Assembly (NCBI GenBank): GCA_963618065.1
Contig: CAVERH010000105.1
Span: forward strand, 1 to 7,902
Length of the DNA stretch: 7,902 bases
Direction of reading: 5' to 3'
DNA from: Suilimivivens sp963618065
GTDB taxonomy: Bacteria; Bacillota; Clostridia; Lachnospirales; Lachnospiraceae
Position 1 is the first letter of the stretch. Every line of letters begins with the position of its first letter. The notes under the pieces were generated by a model. That model ran no database searches, was not told the DNA's origin, and saw only the letters and a list, made by a program, of their open reading frames with translations. The position numbers and the translations under genes were made by a program. Shown piece by piece: positions 1 to 6,626 of this stretch.

Positions 1-2
1 CG

Positions 3-45
3 CACCTAAGCTCAAGCTGCGCCTTTGGCTTGCTTTCACTAAGTG
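3..45 (-). repeat. Partial palindromic intergenic element at window edge
   Basis: Read on the minus strand, this stretch just beyond the ftsH terminator folds as a two-part hairpin. An outer 7-bp stem pairs 39-45 (CACTTAG) with 3-9 (TTAGGTG), using two G-T wobbles. An inner 5-bp stem pairs 28-32 with 13-17 (CAAGC/GCTTG on either strand). The 37-45 segment is itself nearly palindromic. It looks like the small palindromic repeats often found next to terminators in Lachnospiraceae genomes, but that resemblance is from memory. Only one copy is visible, so calling it a repeat is an inference. The element may continue beyond base 1. Confidence 0.35.
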
Positions 46-50
46 CTCTG

Positions 51-85
51 CACAAAACAGCCGCACGTCTTCCGACTTACGGCTG
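51..85 (-). terminator. Rho-independent terminator of ftsH operon
   Basis: On the minus strand, 85-58 forms a stem of about 12 bp: CAGCCG pairs with CGGCTG, the inner part pairs as TAAGTC with GACGTG (one A-G mismatch and one wobble), and a GGAA tetraloop of the GNRA class caps it. TTTTGT follows immediately at 57-52. It lies 28 nt past the ftsH stop codon, where a terminator is expected. The T-tract is short but the stem is stable. Confidence 0.88.
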
Positions 86-113
86 CCTTCTTTCTATTAT
101 TATATTTTCTCTT

Positions 114-2306
114 CTACATCCGGTCAGACGGCACGTTGGAAAATCTTCCTTTGGGTGCTGGCTCCACATTCTGGGCTGCCTTCGGCTCCTGCGATTCTGC
201 AGAATTCTGTGTATCTTTTATCTGTGGTTCTACGGCCTTCTGCGTTTCCTTCTGTGCCTCTTCCTGTGCCTGCACCGGCTGCTCTGCCGGTTCTGTTGCA
301 GGCTCCGTCTCTGCTTCTGTGGTGGATTCCGCAGTCTGATTCTGCTCCCTCTTCTCTTCCGGATCCGGAAGTCCCTTCTCTTCACGGTAAATCTTCATAA
401 ATTCCTTACCGCTGATGGTTTCCTTCTCGATCAGATGTGCTGCAAGCTTATCCATTAGTTCCCGGTTTCCGGCAAGCATTTCCTTCGCTTCGTCATAACA
501 CTGCTTCAACAGATTCATGACCTCGGTATCGACATCGGCTGCGGTACGGTCGCTGCAGGTCAATCTTGCACCGCCGCCCAGATACTCACTTTCTACGGTT
601 GCAAGTCCCATCAGACCGAACCGATCACTCATGCCGAACCGAGTAATCATATTGGTTGCGATGTTCGTTGCCTGTTCAATATCGTTTGCTGCACCCGTTG
701 TAACATTTCCAAAAACCAGCTCTTCTGCCGCACGTCCGCCAAGCAGGCTCACCAGACGATCATGAAGCTCTTCCTTCGTCTGCAGATATTTTTCTTCCTC
801 CGGTACATGCATAACATAGCCAAGTGCACCCATGGTTCTGGGAACAATCGTGATTTTCTGTACCGGCTCGGAATTCTTCTGCAAGGCACTGATCAGTGCA
901 TGGCCAACCTCATGGTAGGAAACGATCTTGCGCTCTTCCCTGCTCATGATACGGTCTTTCTTTTCCTTACCGACAAGCACCTGTTCTACGGCTGCGAACA
1001 GATCCTTCTGGGAAACATATTCCCTGCCGTGCTGTACCGCCATAATGGCAGCCTCATTAATCATATTGGCAAGATCTGCACCAACCGCACCGCTTGTAGC
1101 CAGTGCGATCGCATCCAGATCCACACTCTCATCCAGATGTACATCCTTCGCATGAACCTTCAGGATCTCCACACGTCCCTTTAAATCCGGCTTATCTACG
1201 ATAATTCTACGGTCAAAACGTCCAGGACGGAGAAGTGCCTTATCCAGAATCTCCGGTCGGTTCGTAGCGCCCAGTACCAGAATACCCTTTGACGTATCAA
1301 AGCCGTCCATCTCAGACAACAGCTGGTTCAACGTCTGTTCACGCTCCTCGTTTCCCCCGCCGTATTTACTGTCACGGCTTCGCCCAATAGCATCAATTTC
1401 ATCGATAAAAATAATACACGGTGCATTCTTGGTTGCTTCCTTAAACAGATCTCTGACACGGGAAGCTCCGACACCGACATACAATTCAATAAAGTCCGAT
1501 CCGGAAAGCGAGAAGAACGGTACCTTCGCCTCGCCGGCTACTGCCTTTGCAAGCAATGTCTTGCCCGTGCCGGGAGGTCCGACAAGCAGCGCTCCTTTCG
1601 GAAGCTTTGCACCAATGGATGCATATTTCGTCGGATTATGCAGGAAATCTACAACCTCCTGCAGGGATTCCTTCGCTTCATCCTCACCAGCTACATCCTT
1701 AAAGGTAATTCCTGTTTCCTTCTGCACATAAACCTTCGCATTGCTCTTTCCAACGCCCATGGGACCGCCGCCCTTGCTCATCTTACGGAACAGGAAGCTT
1801 AGCAATACCCACATCAGCAGGAATGGAAATACATAGGTAAGCAGAAATGCCAGAATTGTGCTCGTACCGTCTGCCACCCTGCCCTTCACTTCCACATCGC
1901 TGTGCTCCAGAAGACGGTTCGTCAGGGTATCATTGTCCTCGATTTTACCGGTATAGAAGGTCACGCTGGAACTCATTCCATACAAATTCATCAGCGGATT
2001 CTGCTGGCTCTGCTCGATCTTCGGCTGGATATAAATCCGGTCGGAATCAATCGTAACTGATGCAACCTTATCCTCATCAAGCATTTGAATGAATTCATTG
2101 TAGCTGATCTCCTGCTCCGAAGATCCTGTCATAAAATTCATAAAGGCACTGACCAGCAGCAGGGAAATCAACGCTGCAATCACGAACATGATAATGTTCT
2201 GTTTCTTGGGATTCTTGGAAGAACCTCCTCCATTTCCCTTATCGCCGGTGGAATTATCTCCTCCACCCAGTCCCCCGTCAAACTGATTCAAATTCTGATT
2301 GTTCAT
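114..2306 (-). CDS. ftsH: ATP-dependent zinc metalloprotease FtsH
   Basis: Membrane-anchored AAA+ protease that unfolds and degrades misfolded membrane proteins and some regulatory proteins. Length is 730 residues, against about 640 in E. coli and B. subtilis. Residues 1-37 are a Gly/Asn-rich cytoplasmic extension. A transmembrane helix spans about 38-58, an extracytoplasmic FtsH domain 60-150 and a second helix 151-174. The AAA domain has Walker A GPPGTGKT at 243-250, Walker B IIFIDEID at 298-305, and a second region of homology with ATNR at 347-350 and arginine fingers R360 and R363. The protease domain has the zinc motif HEVGH at 465-469 and the third ligand D542 in TTGAAND. Residues from about 646 on are an E/Q/T/A-rich, probably disordered tail ending in a short basic segment. 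The pore motif is YVG (276-278) rather than the usual FVG. The first ATG is chosen because AGAGGA precedes it by about 7 nt; the internal Met40 has no such site. Its start codon follows the UPF0371 stop codon with no gap, so translation is probably coupled. Confidence 0.97.
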   Translation of the reverse strand: MNNQNLNQFDGGLGGGDNSTGDKGNGGGSSKNPKKQNIIMFVIAALISLLLVSAFMNFMTGSSEQEISYNEFIQMLDEDKVASVTIDSDRIYIQPKIEQSQQNPLMNLYGMSSSVTFYTGKIEDNDTLTNRLLEHSDVEVKGRVADGTSTILAFLLTYVFPFLLMWVLLSFLFRKMSKGGGPMGVGKSNAKVYVQKETGITFKDVAGEDEAKESLQEVVDFLHNPTKYASIGAKLPKGALLVGPPGTGKTLLAKAVAGEAKVPFFSLSGSDFIELYVGVGASRVRDLFKEATKNAPCIIFIDEIDAIGRSRDSKYGGGNEEREQTLNQLLSEMDGFDTSKGILVLGATNRPEILDKALLRPGRFDRRIIVDKPDLKGRVEILKVHAKDVHLDESVDLDAIALATSGAVGADLANMINEAAIMAVQHGREYVSQKDLFAAVEQVLVGKEKKDRIMSREERKIVSYHEVGHALISALQKNSEPVQKITIVPRTMGALGYVMHVPEEEKYLQTKEELHDRLVSLLGGRAAEELVFGNVTTGAANDIEQATNIATNMITRFGMSDRFGLMGLATVESEYLGGGARLTCSDRTAADVDTEVMNLLKQCYDEAKEMLAGNRELMDKLAAHLIEKETISGKEFMKIYREEKGLPDPEEKREQNQTAESTTEAETEPATEPAEQPVQAQEEAQKETQKAVEPQIKDTQNSAESQEPKAAQNVEPAPKGRFSNVPSDRM

Positions 2307-3776
2307 TTAATATCCTCTTTCTTTACGGGGCTCGCTTGTTAAATCCACCCCTAATTTCTTGAATGTCTTAATATCCACATTGGAAAGCATCACCGAGGTA
2401 TGCACCTGACATCCCTTGAGTCTTGGAAGCTGCTCTAATGCTTTCTTCGCATTCTCATCAGTAAGTGCGGAAATGCTTAATGCAATCAGCACCTCATCCG
2501 TATGCAGACGTGGATTCTTTCCACCTAAATACTTCGTTTTCAGCACCTGAATCGGCTCAATCGCTTCCGGAGAAATCAGATGCGTATCGTGATCCACTCC
2601 ACCTAATACCTTCAACGCATTCAGCAGTAATGCTGCTGATGCGCCGAGCAGATCGGAAGTCTTCGACGTAATAATCGTGCCATCCTGCAGTTCGATTGCC
2701 GCAGTCGGAACACCGAGCTTTTGGGCACGCTGATTGGCTGCTACGGTCACCTCACGGTCATCGGTCGTAATCCTGGCCTGCTTCATCAGCAGTTCAATCT
2801 TATATACCTCGTTTTCGCTCCCCTTATCGTTTACCACATTATTAAGAGCGGTATAGTAACGGCGGATAATTTCCATATTGGAGGCTTCACAGCAGGCTTC
2901 ATCATCAACGATACAGTTTCCAGCCATATTTACGCCCATGTCGGTAGGAGACTTATAAATACTCTCTCCGTAAATTCCTTCAAAAATAGCGCTTAATACC
3001 GGAAAGATCTCAATGTCACGGTTGTAGTTGACTGTTGTCACACCATACGCTTCCAGGTGGAACGGATCAATCATGTTCACATCATTTAAGTCTGCTGTTG
3101 CTGCTTCATAGGCAAGATTAATCGGATGCTTCAACGGAATGTTCCAGATCGGAAAGGTCTCGTACTTCGCATAGCCGGACTTAATGCCGCGCTTATTGTC
3201 ATGGTATAACTGGGAAAGGCAGGTTGCCATCTTACCGCTTCCCGGTCCGGGTGCTGTTATCACTACAAGTGGACGGGTTGTTTCAATATATTCATTCTTA
3301 CCAAAACCCTCTTCACTGACAATCTTATTGATATTGGAAGGATAACCTTCAATAATATAATGAAGGTAAACCTTCACTCCCTTCTTCTCAAGCTTCATCT
3401 TAAATGCATCTGCTGCTGCCTGGCCGGTATAATGGGTCAGGACAACACTGCCCACATAGAGTCCTCTGCTTTCAAATTCCTTCATCAGACGCTGTACATC
3501 CACATCATAGGTGATTCCAAGATCACCACGTACTTTATTTTTCTCTATATCGGCTGCATTTATCACAATGACGATCTCTGCACGGTCTGCCAGCTTCATC
3601 AGCATACGCAGCTTACTGTCCGGCTCAAAGCCCGGAAGCACTCTTGATGCGTGAAAATCATCAAATAATTTTCCACCAAATTCCAGATAAAGCTTATCAC
3701 CAAATTTATTAATGCGCTCTTCAATATGCTCTGACTGCATTTTCAGATATTTCTCATTATCAAATCCCACTCTCAT
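2307..3776 (-). CDS. UPF0371 / DUF1846 family protein
   Basis: Cytoplasmic protein of 489 residues, about full family length, with no signal peptide or membrane helix. I recognise the family (UPF0371, DUF1846) from its N-terminus (GFDNEKYLKMQSEHI at 4-18), LYLEFGGKLFDD at 29-40, and NKVRGDLGITYD at 80-91. Its biochemical function is not established as far as I know. A glycine-rich loop, APGPGSGKM at 175-183, resembles a Walker A loop, but the spacing is off and Met replaces the usual Ser/Thr. It may bind a nucleotide or phosphate (inference). A cysteine group (C288, C295, C296) lies in a conserved-looking segment. The start is fixed by matching the family N-terminus; the clear AGAGGAG site at 3791-3797 lies 14 nt upstream of the ATG, further than usual. 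It is the first gene of an operon with ftsH, and its last codons (RKERGY) contain the ftsH ribosome binding site. Family assignment is secure; the role is unknown. Confidence 0.93.
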   Translation of the reverse strand: MRVGFDNEKYLKMQSEHIEERINKFGDKLYLEFGGKLFDDFHASRVLPGFEPDSKLRMLMKLADRAEIVIVINAADIEKNKVRGDLGITYDVDVQRLMKEFESRGLYVGSVVLTHYTGQAAADAFKMKLEKKGVKVYLHYIIEGYPSNINKIVSEEGFGKNEYIETTRPLVVITAPGPGSGKMATCLSQLYHDNKRGIKSGYAKYETFPIWNIPLKHPINLAYEAATADLNDVNMIDPFHLEAYGVTTVNYNRDIEIFPVLSAIFEGIYGESIYKSPTDMGVNMAGNCIVDDEACCEASNMEIIRRYYTALNNVVNDKGSENEVYKIELLMKQARITTDDREVTVAANQRAQKLGVPTAAIELQDGTIITSKTSDLLGASAALLLNALKVLGGVDHDTHLISPEAIEPIQVLKTKYLGGKNPRLHTDEVLIALSISALTDENAKKALEQLPRLKGCQVHTSVMLSNVDIKTFKKLGVDLTSEPRKERGY

Positions 3777-3810
3777 AATTGTTTTCCATTCTCCTCTGTT
3801 AAACCCTCAT

Positions 3811-3839
3811 CCGGTCAGCTGTCGTCGTCCTGACGGCAG
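3811..3839 (-). promoter_or_regulatory. Leader hairpin with two alternative folds
   Basis: In the predicted 5' leader of the UPF0371-ftsH operon, two mutually exclusive stems can form on the minus strand. Stem A pairs CTGCCGTC (3839-3832) with GACGACAG (3826-3819), 7 of 8 positions matching, with a 5-nt loop. Stem B pairs CCGTCAG (3836-3830) with CTGACCGG (3818-3811) with one bulged base. The two stems share bases. No known riboswitch class is recognised and no terminator follows, so any regulatory role is speculative. Confidence 0.3.
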
Positions 3840-3856
3840 GCTGTCTATATTTTTTT

Positions 3857-3885
3857 ATTCTAGCACAGCTTTTTCGATTATTCCA
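3857..3885 (-). promoter_or_regulatory. Probable sigma-A promoter for UPF0371-ftsH
   Basis: On the minus strand, a -10 box TAGAAT (3862-3857) is preceded by TGC, giving an extended -10. The candidate -35, TGGAAT (3885-3880), lies 17 nt upstream but is a poor match to TTGACA. The surrounding sequence is AT-rich. It would start transcription near 3850, giving a leader of about 75 nt before the UPF0371 start codon. It lies downstream of the fcl terminator, as expected for an independent unit. Confidence 0.5.
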
Positions 3886-3910
3886 TAAAAAGAAATAAAT
3901 GAACTATGAA

Positions 3911-3960
3911 AATTTTATAAAATACGAAAGCTGCACATCACATTGTGATGTGCAGCTTTC
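3911..3960 (-). terminator. Terminator hairpin downstream of fcl
   Basis: A perfect 16-bp inverted repeat (3926-3941 and 3945-3960, arms containing GCTGCACATCAC) with a 3-nt loop, beginning 49 nt past the fcl stop codon. On the minus strand it is followed by GTATTTTATAAAATTTT, a T-rich but interrupted tract. The plus-strand side has no good T-run, so it mainly serves the gmd-fcl operon. It separates that operon from the promoter of the next one. Confidence 0.82.
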
Positions 3961-4009
3961 ACTCTTATCCTGTCAATTGTTTCAGATTCATAATTATTCA
4001 GAATATTAC

Positions 4010-4954
4010 CTACATTCTTGCATTCTGTACATTTTCCCGGAACCAGTCATAAGCAAGCTGTACGCCCTCACGCAGCTCAACCTTATGTGTCCAGCCAAGT
4101 CCGTGAAGCTTATCTACGTTGGTAAGCTTTCTCGGTGTACCGTCCGGCATATCCCTGTTCCATACGATCTCGCCCTCGTATCCGACAACCTCCTTAACGG
4201 TTTCTGCAAGTTCCTTAATGGTCACTTCCTTGCCGGTTCCGATGTTCACATGCTGTTCTCCGCTGTAATTCTCAAGCAGGAAAACACAGGCATCTGCCAT
4301 ATCATCTACATATAAGAACTCACGAAGCGGTGTCCCGGTTCCCCAAAGCTCTACGGACGGGGACTTGTTTTCCTTTGCTTCATGGAACTTCCGGATCATG
4401 GCAGGCATTACATGCGATCCCTGTAAGTCGTAATTGTCATGCGGTCCATAAAGATTGGTCGGCATGCAGCTGATAAAGTCATCCCCATACTGTCTCTTAT
4501 AAAACTTACACATTTCAAGACCGGCGATCTTGGCAATGGCATATGCCTCATTCGTTGTTTCCAAAGGACCGGTAAGCAGCGCATCCTCCGGAATCGGCTG
4601 TGGTGCCATCTTCGGATAAATGCAGGTGCTTCCTAAGAATAAAAGCTTCTTTACCTTATATCTGTGGCAGCACTCGATCACATTACACTGAATCTGCATA
4701 TTCTCATAAGCGAACTCGGCAGGTGTGGTATTGTTTGCATTGATCCCCCCCACCTTGGCTGCAGCCAGGACAACTACATCCGGCTTTTCTTCATCAAAGA
4801 AGTCACGTACCTGCTGCTGGTTGGTCAGATCCAGCTCTCTGTGTGTTCTTCCAATAATATTGGTGTAGCCCTTGGCTTCGAGGTTACGCACGATTGCGCT
4901 TCCAACCAGTCCCCGATGTCCGGCCACATAAATCTTATCTGTTTTTTCCATCAT
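4010..4954 (-). CDS. fcl: GDP-L-fucose synthase (epimerase/reductase)
   Basis: Cytoplasmic short-chain dehydrogenase/reductase that turns GDP-4-keto-6-deoxy-D-mannose into GDP-L-fucose by 3,5-epimerisation and NADPH-dependent reduction. It is the last step of the de novo GDP-fucose pathway. Length is 314 residues, normal for the family (E. coli about 321). The nucleotide-binding loop GHRGLVG is at 12-18. The catalytic triad is S109, Y138 and K142 (the YxxxK motif), and the two residues linked to epimerisation in the E. coli enzyme correspond to C111 and H181. Characteristic family stretches GSTCIYP (108-114) and NLYGPHDNYD (167-176) are intact. The start is ATG at 4954 or the adjacent ATG at 4951; AGGAGG lies 9 nt upstream of the first, inside the preceding gene. 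The coding regions overlap by 20 nt. A run of seven G (4751-4745) falls in codons 68-70. Also known as wcaG in E. coli. Confidence 0.97.
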   Translation of the reverse strand: MMEKTDKIYVAGHRGLVGSAIVRNLEAKGYTNIIGRTHRELDLTNQQQVRDFFDEEKPDVVVLAAAKVGGINANNTTPAEFAYENMQIQCNVIECCHRYKVKKLLFLGSTCIYPKMAPQPIPEDALLTGPLETTNEAYAIAKIAGLEMCKFYKRQYGDDFISCMPTNLYGPHDNYDLQGSHVMPAMIRKFHEAKENKSPSVELWGTGTPLREFLYVDDMADACVFLLENYSGEQHVNIGTGKEVTIKELAETVKEVVGYEGEIVWNRDMPDGTPRKLTNVDKLHGLGWTHKVELREGVQLAYDWFRENVQNARM

Positions 4955-6626
4955 CTGATAATCCCTCCTGAATGGTTTCTCCTATAAATATATCTTCTTT
5001 CTGCCACGGTGCGGCAGGAAAAGCATCATATCCGGTACGGTCACCCTCCTTCGGATAATAAAAGGTGTAGCCGTGCATATCATAAGCAATCGTATCAAAA
5101 TGCTCGTAGTTCTTCTGCTTTACAAAATATTCCGGCATAAAGCTGCGGACATTTTCTATTCCAAAAGCTCCTGCTTTATAAATCCCAAGTAAAATCAGGA
5201 ATACAAGAGCGATCCTTCCCCGGTCAAACCTCTGGATCCATGTCACGTAAATATATCCCCAGTCCAGTACGGCCGTAAGCCACAGAAATACACAGCCATA
5301 ACGGACAAGCGGTGAAGTGGCCATCCAGAATACAAAGCAGATATTCACAACACCAATGGAAAACAATACGGGAAGCTGGTCCTTTTTCTTCCGGATCAGT
5401 GTCCCAAGCACAATGCCAATCAGTAGAACAAGTCCGCTTACTGCCAGCAGGAAAAATCCCTGATCCGTCAGGGAAAGCGACCGGAACCAGTCCGGAAACC
5501 ACTCTGTGATTCCCTCTCCATAACGGGTCACGTCACTGTACCCTCTTCCCCAGACCTTGATTTCACGGGCATCGTATTCTGCCGCGCCCTTCGGAATCTT
5601 GTAAGGCAGGTCAAAGAGGTCAATTGAGGTAAACGGGTAAACCAGCCATCCGGAAAGCAGTACATTCCGGATAAAATACGGAAGTGCGGTAAGGAATCCG
5701 GCCAGCAGAAAACAACCTGTCTCTTTCCACCTCTTCTGCCGGATCAGCTGTATCGCCGGATACCATACCAGCAGCAAAATCACGGCTCCCGAAAGCTTCA
5801 TCGTCAGAATGGTTACACCCAGTACACAAAGCATGGCATAGGGAAAGTAATCCGTCACACCATCCTCCACCAGGGTAAGCCACCGGATCACCACATAAAA
5901 TACCAGCAGCACCATAAAATAATCGGATGCCGGTGAAATCATTTCATCAAAAATATTAAACAGGTAGTACGCCGCCATCACACGCGCAAAGTCTGACAGC
6001 CGGAAGCACCTTCTTCCCTTCTCCCAGAATCTGCTCACACATACCACGGAAAGAAGCCATGCCAGAAATCCTGCTCCGCAGTGAAAGGACTGGCCTCCCA
6101 GAAAACGGAAGCTGTACAATGCAGTCCAGGGAAATGCAGCGCTGTTGTAAGCCAGCCGGCTATGTAAATTTCCAAGTCCCCGGATTACTCCGTATTCTTC
6201 AATCCATCGGATGCTCTGCGCATGATACAGCCCGGTATCATAATGCTCAATTCCACGGGATGTTCCGTAGGCATACAACAGAAAGAGCAACGCATAAACC
6301 ATTGCTCTTCCAATATTCTTCTGATTCCATAAACGCTTCAGTTCTTCTGCAAATCTGTTCCGGCAAAGGATCACACCCGCTGCTGCAAGGATGAGCAGCA
6401 GCGCATTCGCAAGAAAACCTACTTTGTAAAAGACACTGAACATCTGGGCATAGAACACAGTGAATGCCACTCCGGCATACACACAGCCGATCCATGTCCG
6501 ATGCTGCTCCTCACGAAACTCTTTCTCCTGCTTTCTCCGGAATCCGGTCAGTAATTCGTAGCAGCTGAATCCGAGTAAATAGCAGGTAATCAACATATAA
6601 AGAAAAATACCAATTACGGAAATCAT
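4935..6626 (-). CDS. Polytopic membrane protein, GT-C-like (resembles LIC_10190 family)
   Basis: A 563-residue integral membrane protein with about 12-14 hydrophobic segments by eye (clear ones near 2-20, 46-64, 69-87, 106-122, 183-200, 233-251, 278-296, 303-323, 389-410, 417-434, 440-460 and 471-488), then a soluble C-terminal region of about 75 residues. After the fourth segment comes HYDTGLYHAQSIRWIEEYG (128-146), an acidic loop placed like the catalytic first outer loop of GT-C glycosyltransferases. Other family-like patches are KLSG (277-280), RNVLLSGWLVYP (320-331) and SPLVRYG (438-444). I recall such patches from proteins annotated as LIC_10190 family membrane proteins, whose function is not known to me. 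Its ATG overlaps the gmd stop by one base (TGATG) and its own ribosome binding site is weak, which suggests re-initiation. Its end overlaps fcl by 20 nt. Sitting between the two GDP-fucose genes, it is plausibly a glycan-assembly enzyme that uses fucose; that is inference. Alternatives are a polysaccharide polymerase or flippase accessory. Confidence 0.8.
   Translation of the reverse strand: MISVIGIFLYMLITCYLLGFSCYELLTGFRRKQEKEFREEQHRTWIGCVYAGVAFTVFYAQMFSVFYKVGFLANALLLILAAAGVILCRNRFAEELKRLWNQKNIGRAMVYALLFLLYAYGTSRGIEHYDTGLYHAQSIRWIEEYGVIRGLGNLHSRLAYNSAAFPWTALYSFRFLGGQSFHCGAGFLAWLLSVVCVSRFWEKGRRCFRLSDFARVMAAYYLFNIFDEMISPASDYFMVLLVFYVVIRWLTLVEDGVTDYFPYAMLCVLGVTILTMKLSGAVILLLVWYPAIQLIRQKRWKETGCFLLAGFLTALPYFIRNVLLSGWLVYPFTSIDLFDLPYKIPKGAAEYDAREIKVWGRGYSDVTRYGEGITEWFPDWFRSLSLTDQGFFLLAVSGLVLLIGIVLGTLIRKKKDQLPVLFSIGVVNICFVFWMATSPLVRYGCVFLWLTAVLDWGYIYVTWIQRFDRGRIALVFLILLGIYKAGAFGIENVRSFMPEYFVKQKNYEHFDTIAYDMHGYTFYYPKEGDRTGYDAFPAAPWQKEDIFIGETIQEGLSDDGKNR

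Noticed and set aside
30..458. 142-codon open frame on the plus strand with many Leu and Cys residues
   Set aside because: It is antisense to the ftsH terminator and to the low-complexity tail of ftsH. The hydrophobic look follows from complementing E/Q/A-rich codons, and there is no ribosome binding site.
762..1184. 140-codon plus-strand open frame
   Set aside because: It lies wholly opposite the conserved FtsH AAA/protease core, has no family resemblance and has no ribosome binding site.
3760..3789. Ten-codon (including stop) upstream open frame (ATG GAA AAC ...) overlapping the UPF0371 start
   Set aside because: The AGAGGAG site is only 1 nt from this ATG, too close for normal initiation. 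The peptide has no recognisable leader-peptide features.
3950..3982. TTGACA on the minus strand between the fcl stop and its terminator, as a promoter
   Set aside because: No acceptable -10 lies 16-18 nt further on, because that position falls in the GC-containing terminator stem. Transcription from it would run into the terminator.
3899..4315. 138-codon plus-strand open frame
   Set aside because: It reads through the perfect terminator hairpin and then opposite the conserved 3' part of fcl. No ribosome binding site or recognisable protein family.
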